Position numbers and translations under genes: made by a program. DNA of 64,000 nt from NCBI GenBank assembly GCA_003339415.1, contig PDHQ01000017.1, forward strand, positions 221,555 through 285,554. The letters run 5' to 3'. Source of the DNA: Ophiocordyceps camponoti-saundersi (nom. inval.) (taxonomy: Eukaryota; Ascomycota; Sordariomycetes; Hypocreales; Ophiocordycipitaceae). Of this stretch, positions 45,189-56,541 are shown one piece after another. The notes beneath the pieces are model-generated. The model did no database searches, was not told the origin of the DNA, and was given only the letters and a program-made list of their open reading frames with translations. Positions within the stretch are counted from its first letter, which is position 1. Each line of letters starts with the position of its first letter.

Positions 45189-46304
45189 TCAATCCCGCAT
45201 CTCCTCATCCTCTCCGACCTCGTCATCGCCTTCACCGTCGCTGTCCTCCCACTCCTCTTCCTCGCCCTCCGGCATTGGTCCCAGCTCCTGATTGATGTTC
45301 TCGAAAAGCTCGACCGCGTGGTCCCCCAATCGCTCATCCTCGTACTCGAGCATCGCGTGCAGCTTCAGACACCGTGCCAGCCACTTCCGTGCCGTCGACC
45401 ACGTACCCTTCCACTCCTCCGAGGGGCCATCGCCTCGCTCCGCCTCGCGCTGCTTCTCCCCCGACATGTACAGACACCACCCGCCGAGGTACCATGCCTC
45501 GACGCTCTCGTCGTCTTCGGCCACGAGCCGGTCCAGCACCGTCATGGCTTCCACCTCCATCTGGGTCTCGAGCAGCAGGCGCGCGAGGGCGATTCTAGTC
45601 GGGAACTCGGGAACGCTGGGGTGCTCGGGCGGGAGGTCTCGCCATAGCTCCAGGCTTCGGGTCAGGGCCGTCTTGGCCTCGTCGATGCGCTCCTGAGAGA
45701 CGCGCACATTGGCGACCGTCTGCCACGTCTCGGCCGCGTCGGGGGCGATCATCATGGCCTCGGTTATGAGCGCCTCGCACCGACTCTCCGCGTCCGCCTC
45801 CCACGACAGGTCCGTCATGTAGACCTCGGCCACCGCGCACAACACCCCCCCTAGCTGCTGCTGCTTCTCTTCCAGCTCGGCATCCTGCTTGCTCGTCCTC
45901 CGCGCGACGTCGGAAAGGTCCTGCATCCGCCTCCGGAGCACCGACGCCCCGCGCTCGAACCATCGCACGCTATCTTTTCCGCCCTCCTCGCTGAGCTGCG
46001 CCAGGAAGAGGAACTTTTCAGGCCCGCCGCCGACTTTCTCGTCCGCCATCCCCTCCTCGTCCAGAGCGACGGCGCGCTCCAGGTAGGCCCTAGCCTCGTC
46101 CTCTTCGCCGTTCTCGAGGTGCAGCATGCCCAGCAGGTTGAGCGCCCGCAATTCGAAGTCGCCACCAGGGCCCGTCGCGCCGAGAGCTCTGGATGCCAGC
46201 TCGATGGCTTCGTCGACATTTCCGGCCGCGAATTGCGTCTCTGCGTCGGTGAGCATCGAGCCCGCTCCCGGCTCCTTCTTGCTGCTGGGCCGACGGGGCG
46301 CCAT
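45189..46304 (-). CDS. ACL4: TPR-type assembly chaperone of Rpl4 (Acl4-like)
   Basis: Acl4 is the dedicated chaperone of ribosomal protein L4 (uL4) in yeast. This 371-residue frame contains TPR-like helical pairs: MLTDAETQFAAGNVDEAIELA, FELRALNLLGMLHLENGEEDE, EAWYLGGWCLYMSGEKQ and others. A very acidic C-terminus (EGEEEEWEDSDGEGDDEVGE) matches Acl4's uL4-binding tail. The start MAPRRPSSKKEPG is preferred over an in-frame Met 15 codons upstream because homologues begin with a short basic segment. Divergent from RIB5. Confidence 0.82.
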   Translation of the reverse strand: MAPRRPSSKKEPGAGSMLTDAETQFAAGNVDEAIELASRALGATGPGGDFELRALNLLGMLHLENGEEDEARAYLERAVALDEEGMADEKVGGGPEKFLFLAQLSEEGGKDSVRWFERGASVLRRRMQDLSDVARRTSKQDAELEEKQQQLGGVLCAVAEVYMTDLSWEADAESRCEALITEAMMIAPDAAETWQTVANVRVSQERIDEAKTALTRSLELWRDLPPEHPSVPEFPTRIALARLLLETQMEVEAMTVLDRLVAEDDESVEAWYLGGWCLYMSGEKQREAERGDGPSEEWKGTWSTARKWLARCLKLHAMLEYEDERLGDHAVELFENINQELGPMPEGEEEEWEDSDGEGDDEVGEDEEMRD

Positions 46305-46700
46305 CCCCGTCTGAATGGCCTTGTGCTGGCGCAGCGCCTCCGTATACAAGTGAGGTGGAGGAGACCGCTGTGAGCTCGCGGACGAGTCTTTTTATTCCAA
46401 TCGAGATGGACAGTAGCCAAGAGGCATCGCTTGCATGTATCTTCACTTTGGCAGTAGATATAAAAAACCATGTGTAATTTTTTTTCCTCGCTGAAGAAAA
46501 AGAGGGGCGTTTGCTATCGATAAGATAAGGCTCGGCTCGGCCGGGATCGGCGTGGAGCTTCGACCGGCCGCTAAGTAGATGCCTGATATCGGCGCCCTCC
46601 GAATCTTCAGAACAGTGTGGGGGAGGGATCAGGTGAAAGCATTCCCATCGATATCATCCAAGGAATACGAGACATCTTGAGCCCTCAACTCACACGCATC
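46305..46700. promoter_or_regulatory. Bidirectional ACL4 / RIB5 promoter region
   Basis: 396 bp between opposite start codons, with a T-run near 46478-46486 and AT-rich ATAAGATAAGG near 46521. No longer motif is evident. Confidence 0.45.
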
Positions 46701-47486
46701 ATGTTCACCGGCATCGTCGAAGAAGTCGGAGGTGAGTAATCGTCCAGCCAGCAATCTATCTGCACCTCACCCGGGCAGAAGCAAAGAAGGGAAGCTCAAA
46801 CAGAGCGCGCAGACGTCTCCAAGCTCGACACGGACAGCCCCGACGGCGGCACTACGCTGACCATCGGCCTCCCTTCCGGATCCGAGCTTCTAAAGGACTG
46901 CCATGACGGCGACTCTATAGCCGTCAACGGCTGCTGCCTCACCGTCACCTCCTTCACGCCCGACAGCTTCAAGGTCGGCGTCGCTCCCGAGACGCTGCGC
47001 GTGACCAACCTCGGCGCGCTGGGCCAGTCCAGCAGGGTGAACCTGGAGCGCGCCGTTCGGGCCGATACCCGCATGGGAGGGCACTTTGTCCAGGGGCACG
47101 TCGACACCACGGCCGAGATCTTGTCCGTCGCCCCGGACGGAAACGCCCTCACTTTCCGCATGCAACCGAAGAATCGCAGCATGATGGCGTATATCGTATA
47201 CAAGGGCTATATTTCTGTAGACGGCACCAGCCTGACCGTCACCAAAGTCGACGACGTCCAGAGCTGGTTCGAGATTATGTTGATTTCCTACTCGCAGGAG
47301 CGAGTCATCCTCGCTCACAAGAAAAAGGGCGAGACGGTCAACATCGAGGTGGATATGATGGCCAAGTACGCCGAGAAGTCCTTGGCGGCAATCCTTGGGA
47401 CGACCAGTAGCGGTTCCGGGCCGGTTCCTTTACTGGAGAAATTGGTACAGTCTGTCGTGACTCAGGGTCTGGGGGGTAAATCATAA
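46701..47486 (+). CDS. RIB5: Riboflavin synthase alpha chain
   Basis: Last enzyme of riboflavin synthesis: dismutation of two 6,7-dimethyl-8-ribityllumazines. Exon 1 encodes MFTGIVEEVG, the invariant N-terminus; a 72-nt intron (46732-46803) is removed. There are two lumazine-binding repeats: first SIAVNGCCLTVTSF, then MGGHFVQGHVDTTAEI and YISVDGTSLTVTKV. The total is 237 residues, full length. The acceptor was chosen by frame: the earlier AG at 46778 does not keep frame. Confidence 0.96.
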
Positions 47487-47544
47487 TGGCCCGTGTCATG
47501 CTTCAACTTTCTTCTCTTCGGTAGCGGCATAGCTCGTCATAATG

Positions 47545-49278
47545 TCAGGTGTCCGCCCAGACCTCGGCGATTTTCTGACTCAACGGCTTGCTGATCTTCT
47601 TCCGGCCGACAAGGTGTGTTAGCTCGACGGACACAAGCTCGCGCTTGCGTTTCTTGCCCTGCTCTCCGGAGCCGCAGGCCTCGAAAGCCTTGACAAAGTC
47701 ATAGGGTGTCTTCCATCTTTTTTGTATCTCTAGCGCTCGCTCCCCCGTCACGCCCCTCGTCGTCATGAGCATCTTGAGAAAGACATCTCGGAGCGTCATC
47801 ATGTCCGATTTGGACGCCAGCGACGCAAAGGCACTGTAGCTGATGTTGTAGCTCATCGAGTCGTCCTGCTGACGTAGGCGTGCGAGAAGGGGAAGATAGT
47901 TTTGCGCGGTCAGGATGTCGGTTGGGATGACATTGAGAGTCTTGCTCTCGTAGTCTCGCTTCAACTTCCGGGTTAGCCTAGAGAGGTACTTGATGGTTTC
48001 GTCCATCTGGGTCGTCCTTTTCACGAAGTAACCGTTGACGACTTGCAAAGAGGCGATGGCCGACTGGACGGCTTCGTCATATCTCTGATACGCGGCAGAG
48101 TCCATGGATATCTCTTCGACAATGTAGACGACCCTCTTCACACCGGAGCGTTTGAGACGAAACTTTTGTTCGTGGAAGCGTCCATCCTTGATGCTGCTGA
48201 TCAAGTCGTCGAGACGTTTTCGTTCCACAATCCAGTCCAGGGCAACCTCATCGCCCTCGGCTCCGTGCCTGGATAGGACATGGGGATCGCGACATTTGGC
48301 GATCCACTGGGCGTCCCCGACCTCGAGGCTCCTCATGATGGGCGTCACTCCTTGTTTAGCCAGCTCTTCCTGCATATAGTCGCGATCTGTCTTGGCTCGA
48401 ACTTCGCGAACATCGAGGACGAGGTGAACGGAAAAGGATCCAGGCGGCAGTCTGATAGGGGTGACATCGGGTAAGGAGTCGTCACCTGAGATGACCGGGC
48501 CTTCCGCGACGACATTGGCATATGGCGATGCCTGTACAACTGGAACGTGGATATCGGGTGTAGGAGAGCGATGCGTCGTGGGCTGACGAGCTGGTGGCGG
48601 CGGTGGTTCTTGATGCGCTGTCGTGCCGACGTCGTTGTCGGACCGCCACTGGTTCGTCTGCTTGATGCGCTTTGCCACGTCCCATCCTTCTTCAGTCAAG
48701 GCGTATCGGCGAAGAGGCCTGCCGCTTTCATACACCAGCTCCTTCTGAAGAAGCGTCTTGATAGAGTTCCAAGCAGTGTAGAACTTTGTAGGGTCGCTGG
48801 GGGCTGTCAAGGAGGCATCGCAGTGCGGCTGAGAGACTTGAATGAGCTCCGTCTTGGTCATCGATTTTGACATGTCCTCAGGCAGAGTCGAGAGGCCAAT
48901 GATGAGGGCATAGGCACCCGAGCGGAAGACGGGAACATAGGCCTTGGCCTGGCTCCTCTTCTTTCTCTTGGGCGCAGCAGACTCGTCGGCCTTGTCTTTG
49001 GCGCTTGCTGAGGCCCCACGCGCCTTTGGGTGCTCAGGCATGGGGAGGCCATTCTGCTGACAGTGTTTCTTGAGATTCTCCGTCAGACGCTCGCATAGCT
49101 TGGGTCCGAAGCCCTTGAGCTGCTGAAGCTCAGCGGGATGCTGGAAATTTATGGGACAGGCCTTGAGCGATTCGTATGCGTTCTTGTAAGTGGTGATGCC
49201 ATGAGAGTTCCGTTGCCGGGCCACATTGAGCCACTCCTCGACCCATGAAAGCAATAGGGGGTTGGCGCATTCGGTCAT
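47545..49278 (-). CDS. MUS81: Crossover junction endonuclease Mus81
   Basis: Structure-specific nuclease that acts with Eme1/Mms4 on stalled forks and recombination intermediates. Single exon, 577 residues. An N-terminal helix-hairpin-helix (LQQLKGFGPKLCERLTENLK) is followed by a basic KRKKRS segment. The central winged-helix part reads FYTAWNSIKTLLQKELVYE. The XPF-type nuclease core has LVLDVREV, the catalytic ERKRLDDL motif and KFRLKRSGVKRVVYIVE. The C-terminal helix-hairpin-helix (TRGVTGERALEIQKRWKTP) is intact. Its stop lies only 58 bp from that of convergent RIB5. Confidence 0.96.
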   Translation of the reverse strand: MTECANPLLLSWVEEWLNVARQRNSHGITTYKNAYESLKACPINFQHPAELQQLKGFGPKLCERLTENLKKHCQQNGLPMPEHPKARGASASAKDKADESAAPKRKKRSQAKAYVPVFRSGAYALIIGLSTLPEDMSKSMTKTELIQVSQPHCDASLTAPSDPTKFYTAWNSIKTLLQKELVYESGRPLRRYALTEEGWDVAKRIKQTNQWRSDNDVGTTAHQEPPPPPARQPTTHRSPTPDIHVPVVQASPYANVVAEGPVISGDDSLPDVTPIRLPPGSFSVHLVLDVREVRAKTDRDYMQEELAKQGVTPIMRSLEVGDAQWIAKCRDPHVLSRHGAEGDEVALDWIVERKRLDDLISSIKDGRFHEQKFRLKRSGVKRVVYIVEEISMDSAAYQRYDEAVQSAIASLQVVNGYFVKRTTQMDETIKYLSRLTRKLKRDYESKTLNVIPTDILTAQNYLPLLARLRQQDDSMSYNISYSAFASLASKSDMMTLRDVFLKMLMTTRGVTGERALEIQKRWKTPYDFVKAFEACGSGEQGKKRKRELVSVELTHLVGRKKISKPLSQKIAEVWADT

Positions 49279-50250
49279 GACTGATCAACATCGAGGTCGG
49301 TGACGCAAGACGCGTTCGAGGGCCAGATGGAAGCGCGTCGGTGGGACGCTGACTAAGTCAGGACCAGACAGAGGGTTGCAGCCGGAAGACGTCGTCACCC
49401 CATATGTAAGTACACAAGGACTCCGTGCATTAACATGTGCGTGTATGTAGGTATTCTCTATGCGTATGTACGGAATATGTACGAGTTCAATATGGCCTTG
49501 CAGGTGATGCCGCGACAAATTGGTGTCGTATTATAATGAATGCGAGTGTGGTGATGCATCGTGTAATCGCCATGGCCCGGCCCGTTGCCGCGGCTGCACT
49601 GACTGCTGCCACTGACACATGACACAGGTCCGCCGCCCCGCCAGCTGGCAACCTATGTATGTACATACATACAGTGCAGCCGCCTACCTACAGCCCGGCT
49701 CCAGGCGCCAGGCCTCCCCCATCCCCCCCCCTCTAAACCCCCAGCTGCCAGGGCGCCCCCACCCCCATAACGGCCGGAGCTCTGCGACCTAGCGGGGTCC
49801 GTTTGTCCCTTTTCATCATCATCGACCCGTTGAAAGTCCTTCGTCTTTCATCGGCTTCACTGTTCGTTTCTCTTTCCCTCCCCTTGTTCCTTTTCAACTT
49901 GAGAGCAAAAAGTGCTGGCACAGATCTTCTTCTCTAAAGCTGCTTCCTTACCTTCTTCTTCCCACGCGTCACGTGTTTCCTACCAGCTGCCAGCCACCGG
50001 CCTTGCCCTACCTAAAAGCTCAACTTGTCGCCCCGAAGCCCAGCTCTCAGCTCTCTCGTCTCCGTCACCGACTTCACCGAATCCTCCACCAGATTAGAGC
50101 ATATCACGGCCGAGCTAGCCTGAGCGGGCATCAAACGATCTGAGCTAGGCCAATAAACTCGTTCCGCCCGGCACCCCTTTCGTCATCGTTCTTTCGTCAT
50201 CGTCCTTCTCCGCAGACAACTTCACTTCACGACAATCAATCCTTGCAGTC
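49279..50250. promoter_or_regulatory. Bidirectional MUS81 / PCM1 upstream region
   Basis: Nearly 1 kb between divergent starts. GTATGTACATACATAC microsatellite near 49657-49672; CT-rich leader with TCGTC repeats just before PCM1. No gene. Confidence 0.5.
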
Positions 50251-51925
50251 ATGGACAACAATATTCTTGAGGCTTCGGCCAAGTTTCCCACCGTCGCCGG
50301 TCATGCTTACACGTATGGCACCGCCGGCTTCCGCATGAAGGCTGACCTGCTTTCGGGCGTCGCCTTTCGCGTCGGCCTCGTCGCCGCTCTTCGCAGCCGC
50401 AAGCTCGGCGGCCAGGCCATTGGAGTCATGATCACGGCCAGCCACAATCCGGCCGCCGACAATGGCGTCAAAATCGTCGATCCCATGGGCGAGATGCTGG
50501 AGCAGGAGTGGGAGGCGTATGCCACCCGCCTTGTCAACTGCCCCTCGGATCAGGCTCTCCTCGACGCGTACAAGGCGCTGGCCGCCCAGCTGAACATCGA
50601 CCTCACCGCTCCGGGCCGCGTCGTCTATGGTCGCGACACTCGTCCCTCGGGTCACAGCCTGGCCGTTGCCCTCGCGGCCGCCTTGACTGCCACCAACACC
50701 GAGTACACCGATTACAAGATTTTGACGACGCCTCAGTTGCACTACCTGACCCGCTGCGTCAACAGCGAGGGCACTCCCAAGTCGTACGGCCAGCCCAGCG
50801 AGCGCGGCTACTACACCAAGTTTGCCGATGCCTTTGTCCGGGCTCTTCGTGGCAGGAAGATTCATGGTTCGCTGACTGTTGACTGCGCAAATGGCGTGGG
50901 CGGTCCGAAGATGTCGGAGCTTCTGAAGCACATCCCCAAGGATGTCACTGGCTTCGATGTCAAGGTTGTCAACGACGACGTCCTGCGCCCGGAGATTCTC
51001 AACCTCGAGGTGAGGAGTCCCTTCTTCCTGTATGAATTTGCCATTCTAACCAGCGCTTTACTTGTAGTGCGGAGCCGATCACGTCAAAACCAAGCAGCGC
51101 GCGCCTCAGACTCCCAAGCCCGTCCCAGGCGCTCGATGCTGCTCCGTGGACGGCGATGCGGACCGTCTCATCTACTACTGGATCGACCCGGAGATGGGCT
51201 TCATGATGCTTGACGGCGACCGCATCTCTTCCCTCACGGCCTCGTTCATCGGAGACCTCGTCCGAGCCGCCGGCCTCGAGGACGACCTGCGCATCGGCGT
51301 GATCCAGACGGCCTACGCCAACGGCGCCAGCACCAACTACATCGAGAAGCACCTTCGGCTCCCCGTCGTCTGCACCCCGACGGGCGTCAAGCACCTGCAC
51401 CACGCGGCCTGCCAGTTCGACATCGGCGTCTACTTTGAGGCTAACGGCCATGGCACAGTCGTCTTCTCGCAGGAGGCGATGCGCATCTTCAAGGACAAGG
51501 AGCCGCAGTCGCCCGCGCAAAAAGACGCGCTGGAGACGCTCAGCGCCGTCGGCGATCTCATCAACCAGACGGTCGGCGACGCTTTCACCGACATGCTCCT
51601 GGTGGAGACGATCCTCGCCCACAAGGTGTGGACGCTCAAGGACTGGGCCATGACGTACACGGACCTGCCGAACCGTCTGGTCCGCGTCGAGGTCGGCAAC
51701 AAGGACCTCTTCAAGGCCACCGACGCCGAGCGCCGTCTCAGCCACCCGGTCGGAGCGCAGGACGAGATTGATCAGGTGGTGCGCAAGTATACGACGGCCC
51801 GCTCCTTTGCCCGCGCCAGCGGCACGGAGAACGCGTGTCGCGTGTACGCCGAGGCGGCTACCCGGTCCGAGGCGGACGAGCTGGCGAACAAGGTGGCTCA
51901 GATTGTCAAGCAATTCGGTTCGTAG
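50251..51925 (+). CDS. PCM1: Phosphoacetylglucosamine mutase
   Basis: Converts GlcNAc-6-P to GlcNAc-1-P for UDP-GlcNAc, the chitin and N-glycan precursor. Exons 50251-51009 and 51068-51925 give 538 residues, full length. N-terminal YGTAGFRMKADLL; active-site phosphoserine loop MITASHNPAADNGVK; metal-binding loop CCSVDGDADRLIYY; sugar-binding EANGHGTVVFS; phosphate-binding RASGTENACRVYAEA. All four domains of the alpha-D-phosphohexomutase fold are intact. Confidence 0.97.
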
Positions 51926-52203
51926 GACTTCTGAGTTGCTTGGGCACTTCTTGTCTTGTTTCAGGAGCCACCCGAGTATTTCCATCTCCTTCTGATGCCC
52001 TGGATAGAGGAGGAGCAGGCATAGCAGGGGGTAGCCTTTCTCATCTCTTTCTTTTTCTTCCGTCTTCTTCTTGTTACTTCATCTTTCGCCTTGGTGGATG
52101 GCGAGACGGAAAGGTCTCTTGTTATTTTGCTTTGGGAGAAAAAGAAAATCTCCGACACACAAAAAGGGGCGACGGAACGGGATGGTTGTTCGATCTTGGT
52201 GGA

Positions 52204-52301
<98 letters not shown>

Positions 52302-53396
52302 GGTGGGGGGTCTGTGAGCTTACATATGTAGGTAGGCAGGTCAGTAGGAGGTAGGATATGTTTTTTATCAAATCAGAGGGGAAAAGGAAAGATGATGGGA
52401 AAAGAAGGAAGAAGAAGAAGATGGGAATGGGAATTGTTGCCCCTTTTAGCCCATCCTCATGGCTCTCTCTCTCTCTCTCTTCCCAGCTCACCATGGTTCC
52501 ATCCTCAATCTGCCTCGTCTGAGTCGCAATGATGTGCACGCAACGGTTACCAAAGCAGCTGAATCAAGAAGCGCACGTGATGAAGACGGAATCCCAGACC
52601 GAAACCTTGCCCGAATTGCAGAAAGTTAGAGATGAGGGTCGTAACGTCGGTATGTGCCGACTGATGTAACCAGATATAACGGTCGGCCTTTTTTTGGGGT
52701 ACCCCTTTCATTATGCTTCCCCCCCCGGTGTTTTTCCTCTAGTGGTCCGTTCGTTTATCATGCGCGAAGCCACCGTCGTCTGAAAGGGGGAGGGTGAAAT
52801 GGACATGTGTGATTTCATGATTCAATGTCACTTCTTCAGGGTCAATTTACAGGGAGAACGTGCCCTGCTCTTATTAACTATAGGTAGGTATCTTTGGCGA
52901 GGAGATGGAAAGGGGAAAAAAAAGACAAGAAAGAGACAGCCTTTCTGAAGATAGGTACAGACATATAACAGAACAGTAACTGTCTAGCGCCGATGGCGGT
53001 GACGGTTCTTTCTTCCCAGGAGAAGGGGGGGAGAAACGGTTTGGAAAAGGAAGAAGAGAGGAAACAAGGGTGGTGTGATAGAAAGGGGGGGTGGAGGGGG
53101 AGGAGTAAGGGGGGGGGGGGGTGGGGGGGGGGGGGGGGGGGTAGAGAGATGTAAAACAGAAATCGTATCAAGTTGTTGTTCCACCATTTCACAGCCGTGT
53201 GGTATCATGCCTTATACATTCAGGGTAATAAAAGAAAGGTAAGAGGAAAAAAAAAACGCCATGCCATGCCGAGATGTCAATATCCGGGGCTGTAACCTTT
53301 TTTCCCCTCCTTGTTGTTTTGTGCTGGTTGTTATTGTGACTGTTGATGTGTAGATGTAGATGTAGATGTTGATGTCGCGTATAGAGGACAGCGAGC
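51926..53396. other. Intergenic region with long poly(G) tracts
   Basis: A G tract of 94 nt (52207-52300, one C at 52240) lies about 280 bp after the PCM1 stop; another pair of G runs is at 53109-53141. Long Gly/Pro frames across them are artefacts. No gene. Confidence 0.6.
52207..52300 (+). repeat. Poly(dG) tract
   Basis: 94 nt of G interrupted once by C. Length from assembly is probably unreliable. Confidence 0.9.
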
Positions 53397-54155
53397 TCAG
53401 TAGACGGATATGGCTGATACGAGTCCGCCGCTCGGACTCGGACGCGACACGTAGTAATCACGAGGATACAGGTCTTTCGTTCTCGATTCCGCCTTGTCGG
53501 TGGCGAATGGTAGGTCGTCGTCAGCGGGAGACGGGGGCATGACGTCGTCGTCGGAGGTATCCGAGTCCGGGTCGATGAGGTCCGGGGGGGAGGTAGAGCG
53601 AGAAGGTGTGCGGACGAGTTCGAGAAGAGCGTAATCATCTTCGAGGTCATCTCTCAAATCGTCGTCATCCACCTCGGTCCGACCCTTGTCCAACCTGAAG
53701 GGGACGCGCATGGAAGGAGGAGAAGAAGGAGAAGAGCAAGCCATTTCGAAATCAGCCTCGTCAAAATCATCATCATCATCCTCATCTGACTCTTCATCTT
53801 CATCCATGACAGATTCATAATCCTCCACAACGACCCGATCAGCCCATTGAATCCTCCTCGAAGAATTCAACGAAGAAGAAGGAGTAGAAGCAGCGCCTCG
53901 AACAGACTGATCAAACCACCGTTCCTGCTCGCGCTCAACATCCGCCAACTCCAACATCAACGAATCCAACATATTCGCATGACCGACCAGTAATCTCAGA
54001 TCGTGATCCGGCTGCGATGCCTCAAACGATAACTTGGTTCGAGCCCTGTGAGCGAGCTGATAAGTCTGTGTGATGGACATGTTGGTACGATATCGATGCG
54101 AAAGAGGATTCGGTCGATGATGATGCTGAGACGGTGCGATGGAAGAGGAGGCCAT
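53397..54155 (-). CDS. Acidic hypothetical protein
   Basis: Single exon, 252 residues, no intron needed. An ordered helical region at residues 28-80 (TYQLAHRARTKLSFEASQPD, then LRLLVGHANMLDSLMLELAD) looks conserved. The rest is disordered and acidic (DEDEESDEDDDDDFDEADFE) with SPSSPPS phosphosite-like stretches. No signal peptide or membrane span. I do not recognise a named family. Confidence 0.65.
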   Translation of the reverse strand: MASSSIAPSQHHHRPNPLSHRYRTNMSITQTYQLAHRARTKLSFEASQPDHDLRLLVGHANMLDSLMLELADVEREQERWFDQSVRGAASTPSSSLNSSRRIQWADRVVVEDYESVMDEDEESDEDDDDDFDEADFEMACSSPSSPPSMRVPFRLDKGRTEVDDDDLRDDLEDDYALLELVRTPSRSTSPPDLIDPDSDTSDDDVMPPSPADDDLPFATDKAESRTKDLYPRDYYVSRPSPSGGLVSAISVY

Positions 54156-55634
54156 GGCGGGGGGGTGGTGAAAGAACAACTGTGGCTTGTAGAAGCTTCT
54201 TTCACCTTTTTAAAAAGCCTTGATCCTTTTTCAGATGTGGAAAAAAGATGAGGATGAAAAGCCAGTTATAAAATGGAAGTAAAATGAAGTTCGAGGATTT
54301 TGTTTTTTTGGGCATGCAAACTTGCAAGGAACAGGCCGAATCAAATAGAAAGCAGAGACAGAAAAGAAAAGATGAGGAAAAAAAAAAAGGCGGAGTCGGA
54401 TATTTGAAGCCAGAAGGGGAGAGGAGGGGAGGGGGGGAGGAAGAGAGACGGCTCCGAAGCTGGTGAGTCAAAGCACGGTTGCAGGGGTAGTGGATTTGGA
54501 AAAGAGTCATGCACGCCTTTTATTTTTTATTTTCTCTCGAACCAAGGATTAGCAACTTATAAAGCAACCTTTTTTTTTTCTCTCTCTCTCTCTCTCTTTC
54601 TTTTTAGCGTGTCTTTTTCTCTTAATTCCTTCGTTCCCGTGTTTCTCTTTTTTTTTTTCCTTTTTTTTTCTTGCCTTATCTCGTTCTTTTTCCATTCTCT
54701 AATATACATAGATAAAGAAAGAGAAAGATGAGAAAGACTAAAAAAAGTTATTCCCCGGAGATGGGATTGAGAAAACTTGAGATTTTCAAAACTATGGGAA
54801 AAAAAAACAAGGGGGAGGAAATAATGACAGTCTGGTTGATGATGTGAGGGAAAAAAAGGGGAAATGTGAGAGGGAGGAAGAGGAGAAAAGGAAGAGAGTT
54901 TTACGGGTTCCTGAAGACCCCGGTTTGAGGGGGGGGAGAGAGAGAAAGAACTTTTTCTGTCTGTATTTTTATTTCATTTTAATTTGTGTTTTTTTTCCCT
55001 ATTTTTTTAAAGAGTGGGATATGGATGGCGTAGAGTATCAGTAGAGTATTACTAGAGTCAAGTATAATATAGAAAGGGAAGGGCAAAAAAAAAAGAGGGC
55101 GAGGGTTAAAGAGAAGAACAAGCACGGCCGTTGTTAAACTCTCTAAGCAAGCCAATCTTCCCTTATCAACGGCCAGAAACGGGCTTACCTACCTTACCCC
55201 TACTAGTACTTTTACTAGCACCATCTACCGTCTACAACACGCTCAAAGGAGGCCCCGTGTGTGTGTGTGTATCGACCACCGACCGGCGCGGCGCCCTGGA
55301 TTTAAACTCAGCCGAGCTAAAAATGATAAATACAAATATTTTTTCCCCCCCCGAAGACAAGCTAAAGCCGATTGCAAATCACGGACCCTCCCTTTTCTTC
55401 TTCTTCCTACCTTTCCTTTTTCACCCCCCCACCGTCTGCGTCTGCGTCATCGGGAAAGAAAAAAAAAACAAAAGATACTTGTACGGTGCTATGATGAAAG
55501 CTGTCAAACTTGCTCACTCTTTTTTTCTTGTCCCCGTCCCCGGACAAGTTTGCAAGCGGAGATAAGAAGAGTGACGGTTAGAAATGGAGAATAAGGGAAG
55601 AGAAAAAGAAAGCACATAGTAAAAAAGGGCTTGC

Positions 55635-55893
55635 ATCCCTTTGGGTGTGGTAACGCCGCCCTCAAGTCACGTTCTCCACGCTGCTGATAAAGCATGCAGA
55701 TACTAGCCTAGACTTCATTATTGGGGCCTGTGCCGTGATACGTGAAGTAGAGATTTGTAGATAGGAGAACTAGGAGTACCTAAAATATAGAGAGATCTCT
55801 GAGCATTTTAATGTACCTTCCGATCTATAGCGTCTAAGTGGCTATAATCCTTGCAAGTGACCCAGAGGGCGGCGTTACCGCACCCAAAGGGAT
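55635..55893. mobile_element. MITE-like element with 28-bp terminal inverted repeats
   Basis: 55635-55662 and 55866-55893 are inverted copies with one mismatch in 28; ends read ATCCCTTTGGGTG and CACCCAAAGGGAT. A further GTCAC match inside extends the similarity with a small gap. The 259-bp interior has no coding capacity and is AT-richer than its surroundings. No clear target-site duplication beyond a possible AT, so superfamily is undetermined. Confidence 0.7.
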
Positions 55894-56420
55894 AGGGACA
55901 CATACCTAGGCAGGTAACGCCGTAACGGTAATAGTCGGCTGGAAAAAGAAAGGAAATCATTCCCTCCACCCCTTTTTTTTTTCTCTTAATTCCCTTTTTT
56001 TTCTCCGCCCTATGTCCGAATGACTCGGTTTATTGTACGGGTGTGGGTGACTTTTGGTGTCATCGTCGTCGTGACCATGTCGGACGACCTCTGTTTTCTA
56101 TGCAGTTTTTTTTTATCGGGTTAGAGAATGATGGTCCTGAATCCCTCTATCTACGGGCTAGTAACGTGCGAATTGGTCATTAGTATCTTCCCCTTTATCC
56201 GGAGACACTCCCTTGGTCTGATCTGTAGGCAGGGGGGGGAAGAAGGAGTACGGATACCTAATGAATGAGTGAGTGGGTGGTATGAAGCCATCAAGGCAGC
56301 AAAGCACTCACTCACTCACTCACTCACTCACTCACTCACCGCCACGAACGTATGTAGACTCAACACACACACACACACACATCCCTCCCCAAAGAAAGAA
56401 AAAAAATGCCTGTTCCGTCG

Positions 56421-56531
<111 letters not shown>

Positions 56532-56541
56532 NNNNNNNNNN
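56532..56541. other. Assembly gap (10 N)
   Basis: Ten N following 110 nt of nearly pure C (56421-56531). Confidence 0.98.

Noticed and set aside
52091..52354. Glycine-rich and proline-rich frames across poly(G)
   Set aside because: They exist only because a G or C homopolymer has no stop codon in any frame.
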